This document shows, piece by piece, positions 1 through 8,830 of a stretch of DNA of 42,097 nt. The DNA is taken from positions 1-42,097 of the forward strand of contig NYZD01000003.1 of the NCBI GenBank assembly GCA_002685935.1, read 5' to 3'. The notes under the pieces were generated by a model. That model saw only the letters and a list, made by a program, of their open reading frames with translations. It searched no databases and was not told the DNA's origin. Every line of letters begins with the position of its first letter. Within the stretch, counting starts at the first letter, position 1. This DNA is from Planctomycetaceae bacterium. GTDB taxonomy: Bacteria; Planctomycetota; Phycisphaerae; Phycisphaerales; Zrk34. A program made the translations under genes and the position numbers.

Positions 1-34
1 TAGCACCGCAGCAACAGCAAAACGCCTTTGTTAG

Positions 35-532
35 TCACGCACTACCACCGCAACAATTATTAGCCATGCACGAAGCATTACTTAAACAACCTTCGCCGCC
101 CGCGTACTTGCTGATGAACTCAACAATGTTCGTTTCCAGCGCCAACACCGGCTGGATGCGACATCCCGTCAGCGTCTCCAGCCGGTCAATCGCCGGCAAA
201 GACTGCGGCTCCGCCATCCCCACCGTCAGCACCTGACGCACCTTGAACATCGGAATCGCTTTGAGCCGCTTCGCCTCGTCCTCGGTGATCAATTCCATCA
301 ACGACGGATCGATCAAACCGTGACGCAAGTGACATCCCCGGATCCCCAGCGATTCGGCCAACATCCGCACCAGCGTCCCCGGATTGATCACCCCCTGTTC
401 AACCAGGATCTCGCCCAGCATCGTGCCCGTGGCCTTCTGCTTCGCCAGCGCCTGCTTCAACTCAGCTTCGCTGACCGCGCCCTGTTCCAGCAGCGCGTCG
501 CCAAGTCGCATTTTCGGCTGAACCTGATTCAC
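35..532 (-). CDS. Stand-alone MshEN (GspE N-terminal) domain protein
   Basis: A 165-residue protein consisting of one MshEN / type II secretion GspE N-terminal domain. Two tandem half-repeats are visible: RLGDALLEQG near residue 9 and LGEILVEQG near residue 39, each followed by a helix ending in an LA(K/E) pattern. The ATPase half of GspE/PilB is absent. In this family such domains can bind cyclic di-GMP, and the first repeat keeps the RLGxxL pattern, so a second-messenger receptor role is possible (inference). The last 20 residues are cysteine-rich (GCLSNASCMANNCCGG). Its start overlaps the end of the STAS gene by 4 bases, so it is the last visible gene of a kinase-STAS-MshEN operon. Downstream of the TGA stop the same frame continues with a cluster of four cysteines up to the window edge. 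Confidence 0.8.
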   Translation of the reverse strand: MNQVQPKMRLGDALLEQGAVSEAELKQALAKQKATGTMLGEILVEQGVINPGTLVRMLAESLGIRGCHLRHGLIDPSLMELITEDEAKRLKAIPMFKVRQVLTVGMAEPQSLPAIDRLETLTGCRIQPVLALETNIVEFISKYAGGEGCLSNASCMANNCCGGSA

Positions 533-864
533 AGAAAACTCCGCACGCCGCTGTTCACGTCCTCGTACTGCTCGAACTCACCTGCCAGATCCGTCAGATC
601 CAGCACCTCGCGCAGCGTTTCGTTCGCCGCGCAGATCGTCAGCGTCTGGCCAAAATCCGCCATCGCTTCAGTTAGATCCAATAACACTTCCAGACCGCGA
701 CTGTCCGCGTACGGCACCGCCGACAGATCCACCACGAACCGCCCAAGCGACTGCGACATCACCCGCGAAACCCGCTCCTTGAACACCTCCGCGTCCGTGT
801 CCGTCAGCGCACCATCCGGCTGGATCACCGTCACCGCGCCTTGTTGCTGCTCGTGAATCACCAT
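529..864 (-). CDS. STAS-domain protein (anti-sigma factor antagonist type)
   Basis: A 111-residue single STAS domain. The N-terminal strands (VTVIQPDGALTDTDAEVF), the FVVDLSAVPYADSRGLEVLL core and the following helices match SpoIIAA/RsbV-like antagonists. The Ser after the Asp in DSRG is at the usual phosphorylation position, but the next residue, normally Ser or Thr, is Arg. Family proteins switch partner between a serine kinase/anti-sigma factor and a target; no RsbW-type kinase is visible here. It lies 6 bases after the histidine kinase stop and overlaps the MshEN gene by 4 bases, so the three are almost certainly co-transcribed and probably act in one signalling pathway (inference). Confidence 0.88.
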   Translation of the reverse strand: MVIHEQQQGAVTVIQPDGALTDTDAEVFKERVSRVMSQSLGRFVVDLSAVPYADSRGLEVLLDLTEAMADFGQTLTICAANETLREVLDLTDLAGEFEQYEDVNSGVRSFL

Positions 865-870
865 CGGGAT

Positions 871-2709
871 TTACGCCGCCTCCGCCGGCACCGGCAGCGA
901 CATCGTGAATACGCTGCCCTGATCGATCTCGGATTCCACCGTGATGTCCCCGCCGTGCAGTCGAATCACCTCGCGCGCCAGCGCCAAACCAAGACCTGAT
1001 CCAGTGATCGTCGTGATCCGCTTGTCCTTTGCCCGATAGAACCGGTCGAATATGTGCGACTGATCCTCTTCGCTGATCCCGATACCGGTGTCCGAGACCG
1101 ACACCAGAATCTGTTGGCCATCGACCGTCACTTCCAGTCGGATCGTCCCACCCTCCGGCGTGTACTTCAACGCGTTGCCCAGCAGGTTGTGCAGCCCCAG
1201 CGACACCTTGTCCCGATCCGCGCACAGCACCGGAATCTTCGGCGGCAAATCAAACTCAAGCGTGATCTGCTTCTCCTGAGCCTGAGGCGTGTAGTCGATC
1301 TCCATCTGATCGATCAGAACATCCAGCCGCACATCATCTTGCTGCAACTGACGCGCACCCGCCTCGATCTCCGCCATCGACAGCATGTCGCCCACCACAC
1401 GCTCCAGCCGCCGCGCCTCGCCGTCAATCATGTTCAACGATCGACTCATCACCGACGGGTCAGGCTCCGCTTCATCAATCGCCGCATCCGTGTACAACAG
1501 AATGTTCGTCAGCGGTGTCCGAAGCTCATGCGTCACGTGCGTGACAAACATGTGCCGGGACTGCTCGGCAATCCGCTGCTGTGTGATGTCCTCAATGATC
1601 ACCATCGCCTCAGCCACGTCCTCCCGGCGAACCGGGCGAACGATGAACCGAAGCACCCCGTCCGATCCGTTCTCGCCACGCTCCAACTCAATGATCGAAC
1701 GCTGGCGACTCCGCCCGGACATGATCTGATCGATCGCTTTGCGGATCGATTCATCTTCAATCAATTCATCAACCAGCGCATGGGTCAGTTCATCACGTGA
1801 TCGCTGAAGATATACCGCCGCCGCGCCGTTCGCGTACGTCACCTGCCGAGATTCATCAATCACCAACATGCCCTGCGGCAGCGCGTCGCACGCCGCGTTC
1901 AGGCCCGCGTGATCATCCGTCGATGAACGAACCGTCTGCACCGCGTTCTGAACCGTCAACTGACGGCGGAACTCTTCCCGCTGGGTCAGCAGTGTGTTCC
2001 ACGCCGGCGCCTCAGGGCCCAAAGACTCGTCGACCCGCAACGAACCCGAATCGGTCTCCCCGTTGGCCACCGCGAACAGCGCATCCCGCACGTGACTGAT
2101 CGCGCTCAATCGCTTTCGCACGCGATGGTAAACCAGCAGCATCGCACAGAGCGCCGCCAGCGTGACCCCCGCCAAGCCAAGTTCGAGCGTCGCCCCACCC
2201 GCCGTCGCCAATCCACTCGGCGCCGACAGCTCCAGCCACGCCCGGCCGCGCCCCGCCACATCCACCGGAACCCGCGCCGCAATCTGACCGTTTGTCCGTT
2301 CCACCGTCCCGTCATCGCCGCCTGTCGACCAGGTCTCCGGCAGCTCACGCGTCGTGATCAGTGAAGTCTCGGCATCCGCCACGATCTGCCCCGGACCAAT
2401 CGTCACCCGGCAGTGCGTCAGATTGTTCTGACGACTCGTCTCGATCACGAAACGGCGCAGCGACGTCAGATCCTCCGACGCGATCATCTGCCCCGCCAGC
2501 TCCGCGATCATCAGCGAAACCGCGTTTACATGGCGCTCGGCCGCCTGATCCAGCGAAGCGTCACGATGATGCAGACTCCACCACCACGACACCGTGCACA
2601 CCACGATCAGGATCGCCGCCACCGGCGCGCCCAACGTCGCCACCATCGCTTCACCACGAGAGATTGGGTTTGAGCCTTTCGGCCACCGTTTAAGGAATTG
2701 CAGATTCAT
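871..2709 (-). CDS. Membrane-bound PAS sensor histidine kinase
   Basis: A 612-residue kinase. From the Met at 2709: membrane segment at about 26-45, extracytoplasmic domain of about 130 residues, second membrane segment at about 176-195, linker, PAS domain at about 270-380, then HisKA and HATPase_c. The H-box is THELRTPLTN with the phospho-acceptor His near 394. The ATPase shows the N-box (NLLGNALKYTP), G1 (DTGIGIS), F-box (FDRFYR) and G2 (GSGLGLALA). No receiver domain is fused and no response regulator is adjacent; the next genes are STAS and MshEN proteins. The Met at 2709 is preferred because GGAAG lies 6-7 bases upstream. An ATG at 2721 and a GTG at 2742 would add 4 or 11 residues. The signal sensed is unknown. 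Confidence 0.92.
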   Translation of the reverse strand: MNLQFLKRWPKGSNPISRGEAMVATLGAPVAAILIVVCTVSWWWSLHHRDASLDQAAERHVNAVSLMIAELAGQMIASEDLTSLRRFVIETSRQNNLTHCRVTIGPGQIVADAETSLITTRELPETWSTGGDDGTVERTNGQIAARVPVDVAGRGRAWLELSAPSGLATAGGATLELGLAGVTLAALCAMLLVYHRVRKRLSAISHVRDALFAVANGETDSGSLRVDESLGPEAPAWNTLLTQREEFRRQLTVQNAVQTVRSSTDDHAGLNAACDALPQGMLVIDESRQVTYANGAAAVYLQRSRDELTHALVDELIEDESIRKAIDQIMSGRSRQRSIIELERGENGSDGVLRFIVRPVRREDVAEAMVIIEDITQQRIAEQSRHMFVTHVTHELRTPLTNILLYTDAAIDEAEPDPSVMSRSLNMIDGEARRLERVVGDMLSMAEIEAGARQLQQDDVRLDVLIDQMEIDYTPQAQEKQITLEFDLPPKIPVLCADRDKVSLGLHNLLGNALKYTPEGGTIRLEVTVDGQQILVSVSDTGIGISEEDQSHIFDRFYRAKDKRITTITGSGLGLALAREVIRLHGGDITVESEIDQGSVFTMSLPVPAEAA

Positions 2710-2956
2710 CCGTTCTTCCATCTCCAGCGCGCACAGCGACACGCAAAATTGTCATCGGCCCGTTTGCCGCTGGATATAAGCGCCGGCCCGCCTTCCCGTC
2801 CGACCTCTCCGTCCCGCCGCCCAACCCATCGTCCGAGGTCTCGATAACCCCCTCCGCCCCGCCGCCGACCCCGTTCCCATGCCGACCATCGTTGGTCTTC
2901 AACCCCGGCGCCGGATCGGCCGATGCCAGATGCAGTCAGAAAATGAGTTGATCGTC

Positions 2957-3463
2957 ATGAGACACCTGCCGTTGATCGCGGTCTTGGCCGCCGCTGGCGC
3001 CGCCATCCAGGGCGCCGCCGTGCTGTGGCGCGCCGCCCCAGGCGCGACCGAACTCGCTGACTACCGACAGGGACTCACCGCACTGTTCGTCAGTGGACTG
3101 CTGCTCGCAATCGCCGCATGGTTCCACCGCCTCGACCGACGCGCCGTCGTACCCGCCTCGCCCCAGACCGCGTCCGGCATGATCCTCGACCCCCAGGACG
3201 ACCGTGTCTTCTACCTCGTCCAGTTCGACGTCGCCCAACTCAAACGCCGACGCCGCGCTCAGCTCGGACCCAACCCCGACGGCAACACCATCGCCGACTG
3301 GCTCACCCGCCGGGGCCTGATAAAGACCCCCGATGGCTGGCTGGCCGGCGAGCACGACCTGGCCCACTTCGAACGATCGGAAATCCGCTCCCAGCAGATG
3401 ATGGCCAACCGCTCCAATGAGCTGAACCTCATGCTCAAACACCAGGCCGCCAAAATTTCATAA
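2957..3463 (+). CDS. Hypothetical two-span membrane protein
   Basis: About 168 residues from the Met at 2957, with no family recognised. Hydrophobic segments at about 4-24 and 41-58 suggest a small membrane protein with a short loop and a cytoplasmic C-terminal half. That half is charged (LKRRRRAQLGPNP) and contains a short winged-helix-like or effector-type stretch (IADWLTRRGLIKTPDGWL). In-frame starts also exist at 2930 and 2879. The chosen start places the first membrane span directly at the N-terminus, but no strong ribosome-binding site favours any of them. It is transcribed divergently from the histidine kinase. A relation to that signalling operon is possible but not shown. Confidence 0.6.
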   Translation: MRHLPLIAVLAAAGAAIQGAAVLWRAAPGATELADYRQGLTALFVSGLLLAIAAWFHRLDRRAVVPASPQTASGMILDPQDDRVFYLVQFDVAQLKRRRRAQLGPNPDGNTIADWLTRRGLIKTPDGWLAGEHDLAHFERSEIRSQQMMANRSNELNLMLKHQAAKIS

Positions 3464-3962
3464 GTACCGCCACATCAGTGTAATACAACTAACTTCCGTC
3501 CATCGATGGGTCTCGTCGCCCGCGCGATGCCCCCGCTGGCACCGCCGATCGCGGCATCCCAGCAGGACGCCCGATGGGCCACGCAACAAAAAAAGTGCTC
3601 CGCGCCCCAGATTAGGGGTAGGCGGCCGGTGAACGTATTGGTAGAATCAGCCTGTTGTTACAGGCACTACCCGGGATCAGAAGCCGGCGATCGGGGCAAC
3701 GTCGATCTGCCGACGTGATGTTTTCGCAGCAACGGGACGTGCTTGGAGGGCTGAATGAGAAACAGACACCACGCGTGTCATCGATGCCGCTCCGGCCATT
3801 CCCGCGCAGAGCCGGCCCCACTCATTTCATGTCCTCAGGAATTGCTGGTGTGATAGTGCCCGGTGAACGCCGCGCGACACATCGCGGTCGAACCGAACCA
3901 CCCGATTATCGGACGCCCCGCTGTGCTGGGCCCGGTCCCGTAATCGGCCAGGTGAGAACGGC
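3464..3962 (+). promoter_or_regulatory. 499-base non-coding stretch: candidate promoter and long 5' leader
   Basis: This stretch has no convincing gene. A -10-like TAGAAT lies at 3642-3647, preceded by TTGG, and would place transcription start near 3654, giving a leader of about 310 bases before the ATG at 3963. At its beginning is a perfect inverted repeat, GCCTGT-TGTT-ACAGGC (3650-3665). A good ribosome-binding site, AGGTGA (3950-3955), lies 7 bases before the start codon. A reading frame at 3655-3966 exists but is arginine-rich with no domain, and looks like chance. The leader resembles no riboswitch class that I recognise. Confidence 0.35.
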
Positions 3963-5030
3963 ATGAACGACCGGTCCAAGTGGTGTACGCAATTCATTCC
4001 GGTCGCGATGATCCTCGCCGCCGCCTGCGCCGCCCCAACCGCCGCCGACGCCACCTCGGTGTCGCTCGCCGATCGCAACGCGACCATGCAGATCGATCTC
4101 GACGGCGGAGCCGGTATCTCCAGCTTCACCGTCGACGGAATCGAACAGATCAACCGCGAGTGGTTCTGGTTCCGTGTCGGCACCACCGGCCCCGAGATTC
4201 CCCTCGATTCACTCACGCTGTCCACACACAACCTCAGCGACGACGATTTTGACACCGGCGATGAACACCTCAACGCCATGTACACCGCCGCCCAGTACGA
4301 CGTCGAGTACGACGTCCAACTGCTCGGATCCTCCACCGACACCGCCCTGTTCACCACGCGCTTCTTCTTGACCAACACCACCGCATCCATGCTCCAACTG
4401 AACCTCTTCCACTACGCCGACTACGAACTGGAGAACACCACGTCCGACAATCTGGTCGCCATCGCCGTCGCCACCGACATCATCGCGCGGCAGATCGAGC
4501 CCGATCGACAAATCAGTCATACCCCGCTCGTCGCCCAACCGAACCGCTACGAAGTCGATTTCGATCCCAACATCCTCAACCATCTCAACGACGCCGACGC
4601 CGACGACCTCAACAACGCCCTCGGCCCAATCGGCCCCGGCGACCTGTCCTACGCCCTCCAATGGGACCTGCACATCCCCGGAAACACCACCGCCCAGGTC
4701 ACCTTCAATCAGCAGATCACCGTCGACCTGCCCACCGGCAACCCCGGCGACGTGAATCTCGACGGCGTCGTTGACGTCACCGACCTCGCCCTCGTCGGCG
4801 CTCAGTGGGGAACCGATGGCTCCGGCAGCCCCTTCAGTGCCGACATCGCCCCCCCGCCCAACGGAGACGGCGTCGTCGATGTCGCCGATCTCGCTCTCGT
4901 CGGCACCAACTGGACCGCCTCCGGTGGCCCCAGCCTCGGCTCGCCGGGCGCCGTCCCCGCACCCGCCGCCGGCCTGGCCGGTTACGCCCTGATCCTCGCC
5001 GCCGCCCTGCGTCGATCTCGCCGCGTTTGA
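3963..5030 (+). CDS. Exported protein with dockerin domain and PEP-CTERM-like tail
   Basis: A 355-residue exported protein. A signal peptide covers about residues 1-30 (hydrophobic core IPVAMILAAACAAP). Residues 31-258 form a beta-rich domain of unknown function. At 261-318 lies a dockerin-like pair of calcium-binding loops: GDVNLDGVVDVTDLALVG and NGDGVVDVADLALVG. The C-terminus has the layout of a PEP-CTERM sorting signal: VPAPAA, about 15 hydrophobic residues, then RRSRR, with the usual Glu replaced by Ala. Such tails are normally processed by an exosortase and archaeosortase-like machinery; none is encoded here. A surface or matrix protein is likely (inference). The start is supported by AGGTGA 7 bases upstream. 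Confidence 0.85.
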   Translation: MNDRSKWCTQFIPVAMILAAACAAPTAADATSVSLADRNATMQIDLDGGAGISSFTVDGIEQINREWFWFRVGTTGPEIPLDSLTLSTHNLSDDDFDTGDEHLNAMYTAAQYDVEYDVQLLGSSTDTALFTTRFFLTNTTASMLQLNLFHYADYELENTTSDNLVAIAVATDIIARQIEPDRQISHTPLVAQPNRYEVDFDPNILNHLNDADADDLNNALGPIGPGDLSYALQWDLHIPGNTTAQVTFNQQITVDLPTGNPGDVNLDGVVDVTDLALVGAQWGTDGSGSPFSADIAPPPNGDGVVDVADLALVGTNWTASGGPSLGSPGAVPAPAAGLAGYALILAAALRRSRRV

Positions 5031-5180
5031 CTCCGCACATCTGACTCAATCCCCATTGCAACGCCGCTTGTACTTCCCGCCCCCGTCCCGCGCTTGTCTG
5101 TAACGATCAGTCCGGTATCCTCGATCGTTCGACCGCGATATCCGCGCTTCGCGACGCCGCACAACCCGAGGCCAACCGAT

Positions 5181-5999
5181 ATGTACACGCTCGACCCCAG
5201 TCACAGTTACACCATGCCCACCTGTGGCACCTTCCGTCCGCCCAAACCGTGGCAGTGGCCCACCGGCGGCATGCGCTACGGCCGATGCCCCGCCATGTCC
5301 GTCAGCTTCTTAACCGAACGATCCGCCGTCGAACGCTGCCTGCCCGAACCGTTCAGCGTCGACACCGAACCCATCGTCACCGTCTACGCCGTCGCCTGCG
5401 AAGACGTCGATTGGCTCGCCGGCCACGGATACAACCTCGTCGGCGTCGACGTCGCCGCCGTCTTCAACGGCAATGTCGACCGGGATGTCCACGGCGGATA
5501 CTGCGTCGTCATGTGGGAAGACATGTGCGAACCTATCATCGGCGGCCGCGAGCACAGCGGCGTGCCCAAAATCTTCGCCGACATCAACATCGAAAAAACA
5601 CCCGACGATGGATGGGCCTGCAAAGTCTCCCGCTTCGATCACACCTTCCTCGAACTGAGCGTCACCAACCTTCAGCCCCTCGACGAACAAGCCTGCCGCG
5701 ACGCCGAAAAAGCCCGCCGCGACGCCGTCTGGATGTGCTATAAGTACATTCCCCGCCTCGAAAACGACGGCGCCGACGTCTCTTACGCCACCGTCTACCC
5801 CACCTCCGCCACCTGTGCGTCCTCCGCCACCGCCGACGGCGCCGTCCACTTCCGCACCGCCACCCCCAAACAAGCGCCCACCCAGCACGAAGTGATCAAC
5901 CTGCTCGCCGACTTGCCCGTCCTTGAAATCCGCGCCGCCGCCTGGACCGATTGGCACGAAGTCCGCGCCATCGACCGCCAGACCCAACGCCTGCAATAG
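5181..5999 (+). CDS. Acetoacetate decarboxylase family protein
   Basis: A 272-residue protein of the acetoacetate decarboxylase (ADC) superfamily. The recognisable core is GGREHSGVPKIFADI at residues 121-135, which matches the family segment carrying the Schiff-base lysine (Lys130 here). The upstream LPEPF and VYAV segments and the C-terminal region also fit the fold. True ADC has two adjacent lysines after the proline; here only one is followed by Ile, so the substrate is probably not acetoacetate and many homologues are of unknown function. The ATG at 5181 is preferred because GAGG (5168-5171) lies 9 bases upstream. A -10-like TATCCT is at 5116-5121. Only 13 bases separate it from the next gene, so the two are probably co-transcribed. 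Confidence 0.75.
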   Translation: MYTLDPSHSYTMPTCGTFRPPKPWQWPTGGMRYGRCPAMSVSFLTERSAVERCLPEPFSVDTEPIVTVYAVACEDVDWLAGHGYNLVGVDVAAVFNGNVDRDVHGGYCVVMWEDMCEPIIGGREHSGVPKIFADINIEKTPDDGWACKVSRFDHTFLELSVTNLQPLDEQACRDAEKARRDAVWMCYKYIPRLENDGADVSYATVYPTSATCASSATADGAVHFRTATPKQAPTQHEVINLLADLPVLEIRAAAWTDWHEVRAIDRQTQRLQ

Positions 6000-6012
6000 C
6001 CCCACCAAAACC

Positions 6013-6921
6013 ATGCGGGAAGACCTCTCCAAATACGCAAAGATCGGCCTGGCCCACTTCATGCTCTGGCCCCATTGCATCGAAGACGACGCCGTCCTCG
6101 CCGACACGCTGCCCCAGATCCTCAGCCGCACCGACATCGACGTCATCGACTACTGCCTCCCCTTCGACACCGCCCTGCGCCGCCAACTCGCCCAGGCCGT
6201 GCGCGACAGTGGCAAGGATGCCGTCTACGTCACTTTCCCCCTGCCCATCGTGCAGCTCCCCCTCGGCTCCCCCGCCCATCACCACCAGGGCATCAATCGC
6301 CTCGCCCTTCAGAATCAGATCGAGGCCGCCGTCGCCGGTGGATCCAACCAGATGGTCTTCGCCACCGGCCCCGACCCCGGACCCGCCGACCGCGCCCTAT
6401 GGCAACGCGCCTTCGCCGACCTCACCCAATGGTTCTGCCGCGCCGCCGACGCGCACCAGATCACCGTCAACTTCGAATCGTTCGACCGCGAAACCGACCG
6501 CAAATTTCTCTATGGCCCAACCCACGAATGCACCGCCCTCATCGAATCACTCGCCCCCGACATCACCAACCTCCGCCTCCTGCTCGACACCTCCCACCTC
6601 CTGCTCATGGGCGAGTCATTCGATCACGCACTCCGCGCCGCCGGCCCCCTCCTCGGCCGCGTCCACCTGGCCAACTGCATCATGGCCGATCCCAACCACC
6701 CCCTGTTCGGCGACCGCCACCCCCCCTTCGGCTACCCCGACAGCGAGGTCGACACCCCCCAACTCACGCAAATGCTCCGATCGCTCCTGGAAACCGGGTA
6801 CCTCAACCCCGATAACCGCCGACACCTCGTCGTCGAGATTCAACCCTGGCCCGGCCGAACCATCGACCAGACCATCGATGACAACCTTGAACGTCTCCAC
6901 AACGCATGGACAGATCTTTAA
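6013..6921 (+). CDS. Sugar phosphate isomerase/epimerase-like TIM barrel protein
   Basis: A 302-residue AP-endonuclease-2/xylose-isomerase-like TIM barrel. The usual metal-site positions can be picked out: Glu in NFESFD, Asp/His in LLDTSHLLL, His in RVHLANC and Glu in VVEIQPW. Family members isomerise or epimerise sugars or act as dehydratases, with a divalent metal; the substrate cannot be deduced. It starts 13 bases after the ADC-family gene, which suggests a two-gene operon acting on one small metabolite (inference). No strong Shine-Dalgarno is visible before 6013, as for many genes here. Its 3' flank carries the candidate frd promoter. Confidence 0.82.
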   Translation: MREDLSKYAKIGLAHFMLWPHCIEDDAVLADTLPQILSRTDIDVIDYCLPFDTALRRQLAQAVRDSGKDAVYVTFPLPIVQLPLGSPAHHHQGINRLALQNQIEAAVAGGSNQMVFATGPDPGPADRALWQRAFADLTQWFCRAADAHQITVNFESFDRETDRKFLYGPTHECTALIESLAPDITNLRLLLDTSHLLLMGESFDHALRAAGPLLGRVHLANCIMADPNHPLFGDRHPPFGYPDSEVDTPQLTQMLRSLLETGYLNPDNRRHLVVEIQPWPGRTIDQTIDDNLERLHNAWTDL

Positions 6922-6989
6922 ATGAACCCGCTGGACCCGCCGCGCTGCCCATCCCCGTCAGGTGCCGCATCCCGCCCCGGCGACCCGAC

Positions 6990-7018
6990 TTGCAAAACTC
7001 GATATCAAAGGCCACAAT
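6990..7018 (+). promoter_or_regulatory. Candidate promoter of the frdABCD operon
   Basis: TTGCAA (6990-6995) and CACAAT (7013-7018) are separated by exactly 17 bases and resemble -35 and -10 elements. The predicted start near 7025 leaves a leader of about 39 bases before the GTG start of frdA. This is the best sigma-70-like pair in the 142-base gap after the TIM-barrel gene and would uncouple frd from it. Confidence 0.45.
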
Positions 7019-7063
7019 CCTTGGTTCAGGTCGGCCAACCCGACCAGACAGGAAATCGCTTTT

Positions 7064-8830
7064 GTGGAACTGTTGACCCATGACATCCTGATCGTCGGCG
7101 GAGGCGGTGCCGGCCTCCGCGCCGCCATCGCCATCGGCGAGGAAAACCCCAAACTCAGCGTCGGCGTCGTCTCCAAGGTCTACCCGATGCGATCGCACAC
7201 CGTCTCCGCGGAGGGTGGGGCCGCCGCCGTCATCAAACCCAACGACAGCATCGAGAACCACATCTACGACACCATCTCCGGCGCCGATTGGCTCGCCGAT
7301 CAGGATGTCGTCGAAACCTTCGTCAACCAGGCGCCCGAAGAGATGATTCAACTCGAGCACTGGGGATGCCCCTGGTCGCGCGAACCCGATGGCTCCGTCG
7401 CCGTCCGGCCCTTCGGCGGCATGAAAATAGAACGCACGTGGTTCGCCGCCGACAAGACCGGCTTCCACATGCTCCACGCTCTGTTCCAGACCGCCCTCAA
7501 ATACGACAACATCACCCGCTACGACGAATGCTTCGCCACCAAACTCCTCGTCCATGACGGACGCTGCCTCGGCGTCACCGCACTCGAACTGCAGACCGGC
7601 CAACTCCTGCCCATCGCCGGCAAGGCCGTCATCCTCTGCACCGGCGGCGGCGGTCGCATCTTCCCCTTCACCACCAACGCCGCAATCAAGAACGGCGACG
7701 GCATGGCCCTCGCCTATCGCGCCGGCGTCGCCCTCAAAGATATGGAGTTCGTCCAGTACCACCCCACCGGACTGCCCGGCACCGGAATCCTCATCACCGA
7801 AGCTTCACGCGGAGAGGGCGGCATCCTCCTCAATAAAGACGGCCGACGATATCTCCAGGACTACGACCTCGGCGAACCCTTCGACGTGACCAGCCCCGAA
7901 CATCCCCGCAAACGCACCATGGAACTCGGACCGCGCGATCGCCTCTCCCAGGCCTTCGAACTCGAACGCCAGAAGGGACTCACCCTCAAAGGCGAGTACG
8001 GAGACTATGTGCACCTCGACGTCACGCACATGGGCCAAAAGAAGATCAACAAGAAGATCCCCTTCGTCCGCGAGCTCTGCCGCAACTACGTCGGTATCGA
8101 TCCCGTCCATGAGTTCATCCCCGTCCGGCCCGTCATCCATTACATGATGGGCGGCGTCCACACCAATGTCGACGGCGAAACCCCCATGCCCGGCCTATAC
8201 GCCGCCGGCGAATGCGCCTGCGGCAGTCTCAACGGCGCCAACCGGCTCGGATCCAACTCACTCACCGAACTGCTCGTCTTCGGCGCACGCGCCGCACGCG
8301 CAGCCGTCAAATACACCGAGTCCCTCGGCGACTTCCCCCAATCCGAGTTGCTCGCACAGGCCCAGGACGAACAAGCCCGCATCCGCGAGCGATACTTCAA
8401 ACCCGGTGATGGCAAGGGCAAGGAGTCCATCGCCGCCATCCGCACTGCCATGAACGACACCATGGAAGATGGCGCCGGCATCTACCGCACCGACGAATCA
8501 CTCCGCAAGACCAGCGAAATCCTCCGCGAACTCAAAGAGCGCGCCAAAAACGTCGAACTCGCCGACCACAGCCTGTCGTTCAATACCGAACTCACCGCCG
8601 CCCTCGAACTCGAATACATGCTTGACATCGCCGAGTCCCTCGCCCACAGCGCGCTCGCCCGCACCGAGTCACGCGGCTCACATCAACGAACCGATCACCC
8701 GCAGCGCGATGACGACAACTTCCTCAAACATTCGCTGGCCTATCAGACCGACGGCGACCCGCGGATCGAATATCTCGATGTAGTCATTACAAAATGGCCG
8801 CCAGGAGAACGGGTGTATGGCAGCAAGTAA
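7064..8830 (+). CDS. frdA: Fumarate reductase / succinate dehydrogenase flavoprotein subunit
   Basis: The FAD subunit of a quinol:fumarate reductase, interconverting fumarate and succinate at the membrane. From the GTG at 7064 it has 588 residues, the family's usual size. It shows the dinucleotide fold [11 protein letters not shown], the covalent-FAD histidine in [11 protein letters not shown] (His45; E. coli FrdA His44), and catalytic segments YHPTGLPG (His233), [10 protein letters not shown] (Arg291), HYMMGG and NRLGSNSL. The C-terminus ([11 protein letters not shown] ... PPGERVYG) is that of E. coli FrdA rather than SdhA. GTG is preferred over an upstream in-frame start at 6962 because AGGA (7050-7053) lies 10 bases before it and the upstream residues have no homology. 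It overlaps frdB by 14 bases. Confidence 0.95.
   Translation: MELLTHDILIVGGGGAGLRAAIAIGEENPKLSVGVVSKVYPMRSHTVSAEGGAAAVIKPNDSIENHIYDTISGADWLADQDVVETFVNQAPEEMIQLEHWGCPWSREPDGSVAVRPFGGMKIERTWFAADKTGFHMLHALFQTALKYDNITRYDECFATKLLVHDGRCLGVTALELQTGQLLPIAGKAVILCTGGGGRIFPFTTNAAIKNGDGMALAYRAGVALKDMEFVQYHPTGLPGTGILITEASRGEGGILLNKDGRRYLQDYDLGEPFDVTSPEHPRKRTMELGPRDRLSQAFELERQKGLTLKGEYGDYVHLDVTHMGQKKINKKIPFVRELCRNYVGIDPVHEFIPVRPVIHYMMGGVHTNVDGETPMPGLYAAGECACGSLNGANRLGSNSLTELLVFGARAARAAVKYTESLGDFPQSELLAQAQDEQARIRERYFKPGDGKGKESIAAIRTAMNDTMEDGAGIYRTDESLRKTSEILRELKERAKNVELADHSLSFNTELTAALELEYMLDIAESLAHSALARTESRGSHQRTDHPQRDDDNFLKHSLAYQTDGDPRIEYLDVVITKWPPGERVYGSK

Noticed and set aside
3655-3966. Open frame of 103 residues whose stop overlaps the next ATG (ATGA)
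   Set aside because: Arginine/proline-rich, no domain, no ribosome-binding site; the overlap is most likely chance in a non-coding leader.
6803-7762. Long antisense frame (319 residues) over frdA
   Set aside because: Asp/Gly/Val-rich translation typical of the complement of a C-ending-codon gene; the sense strand encodes a highly conserved FrdA.
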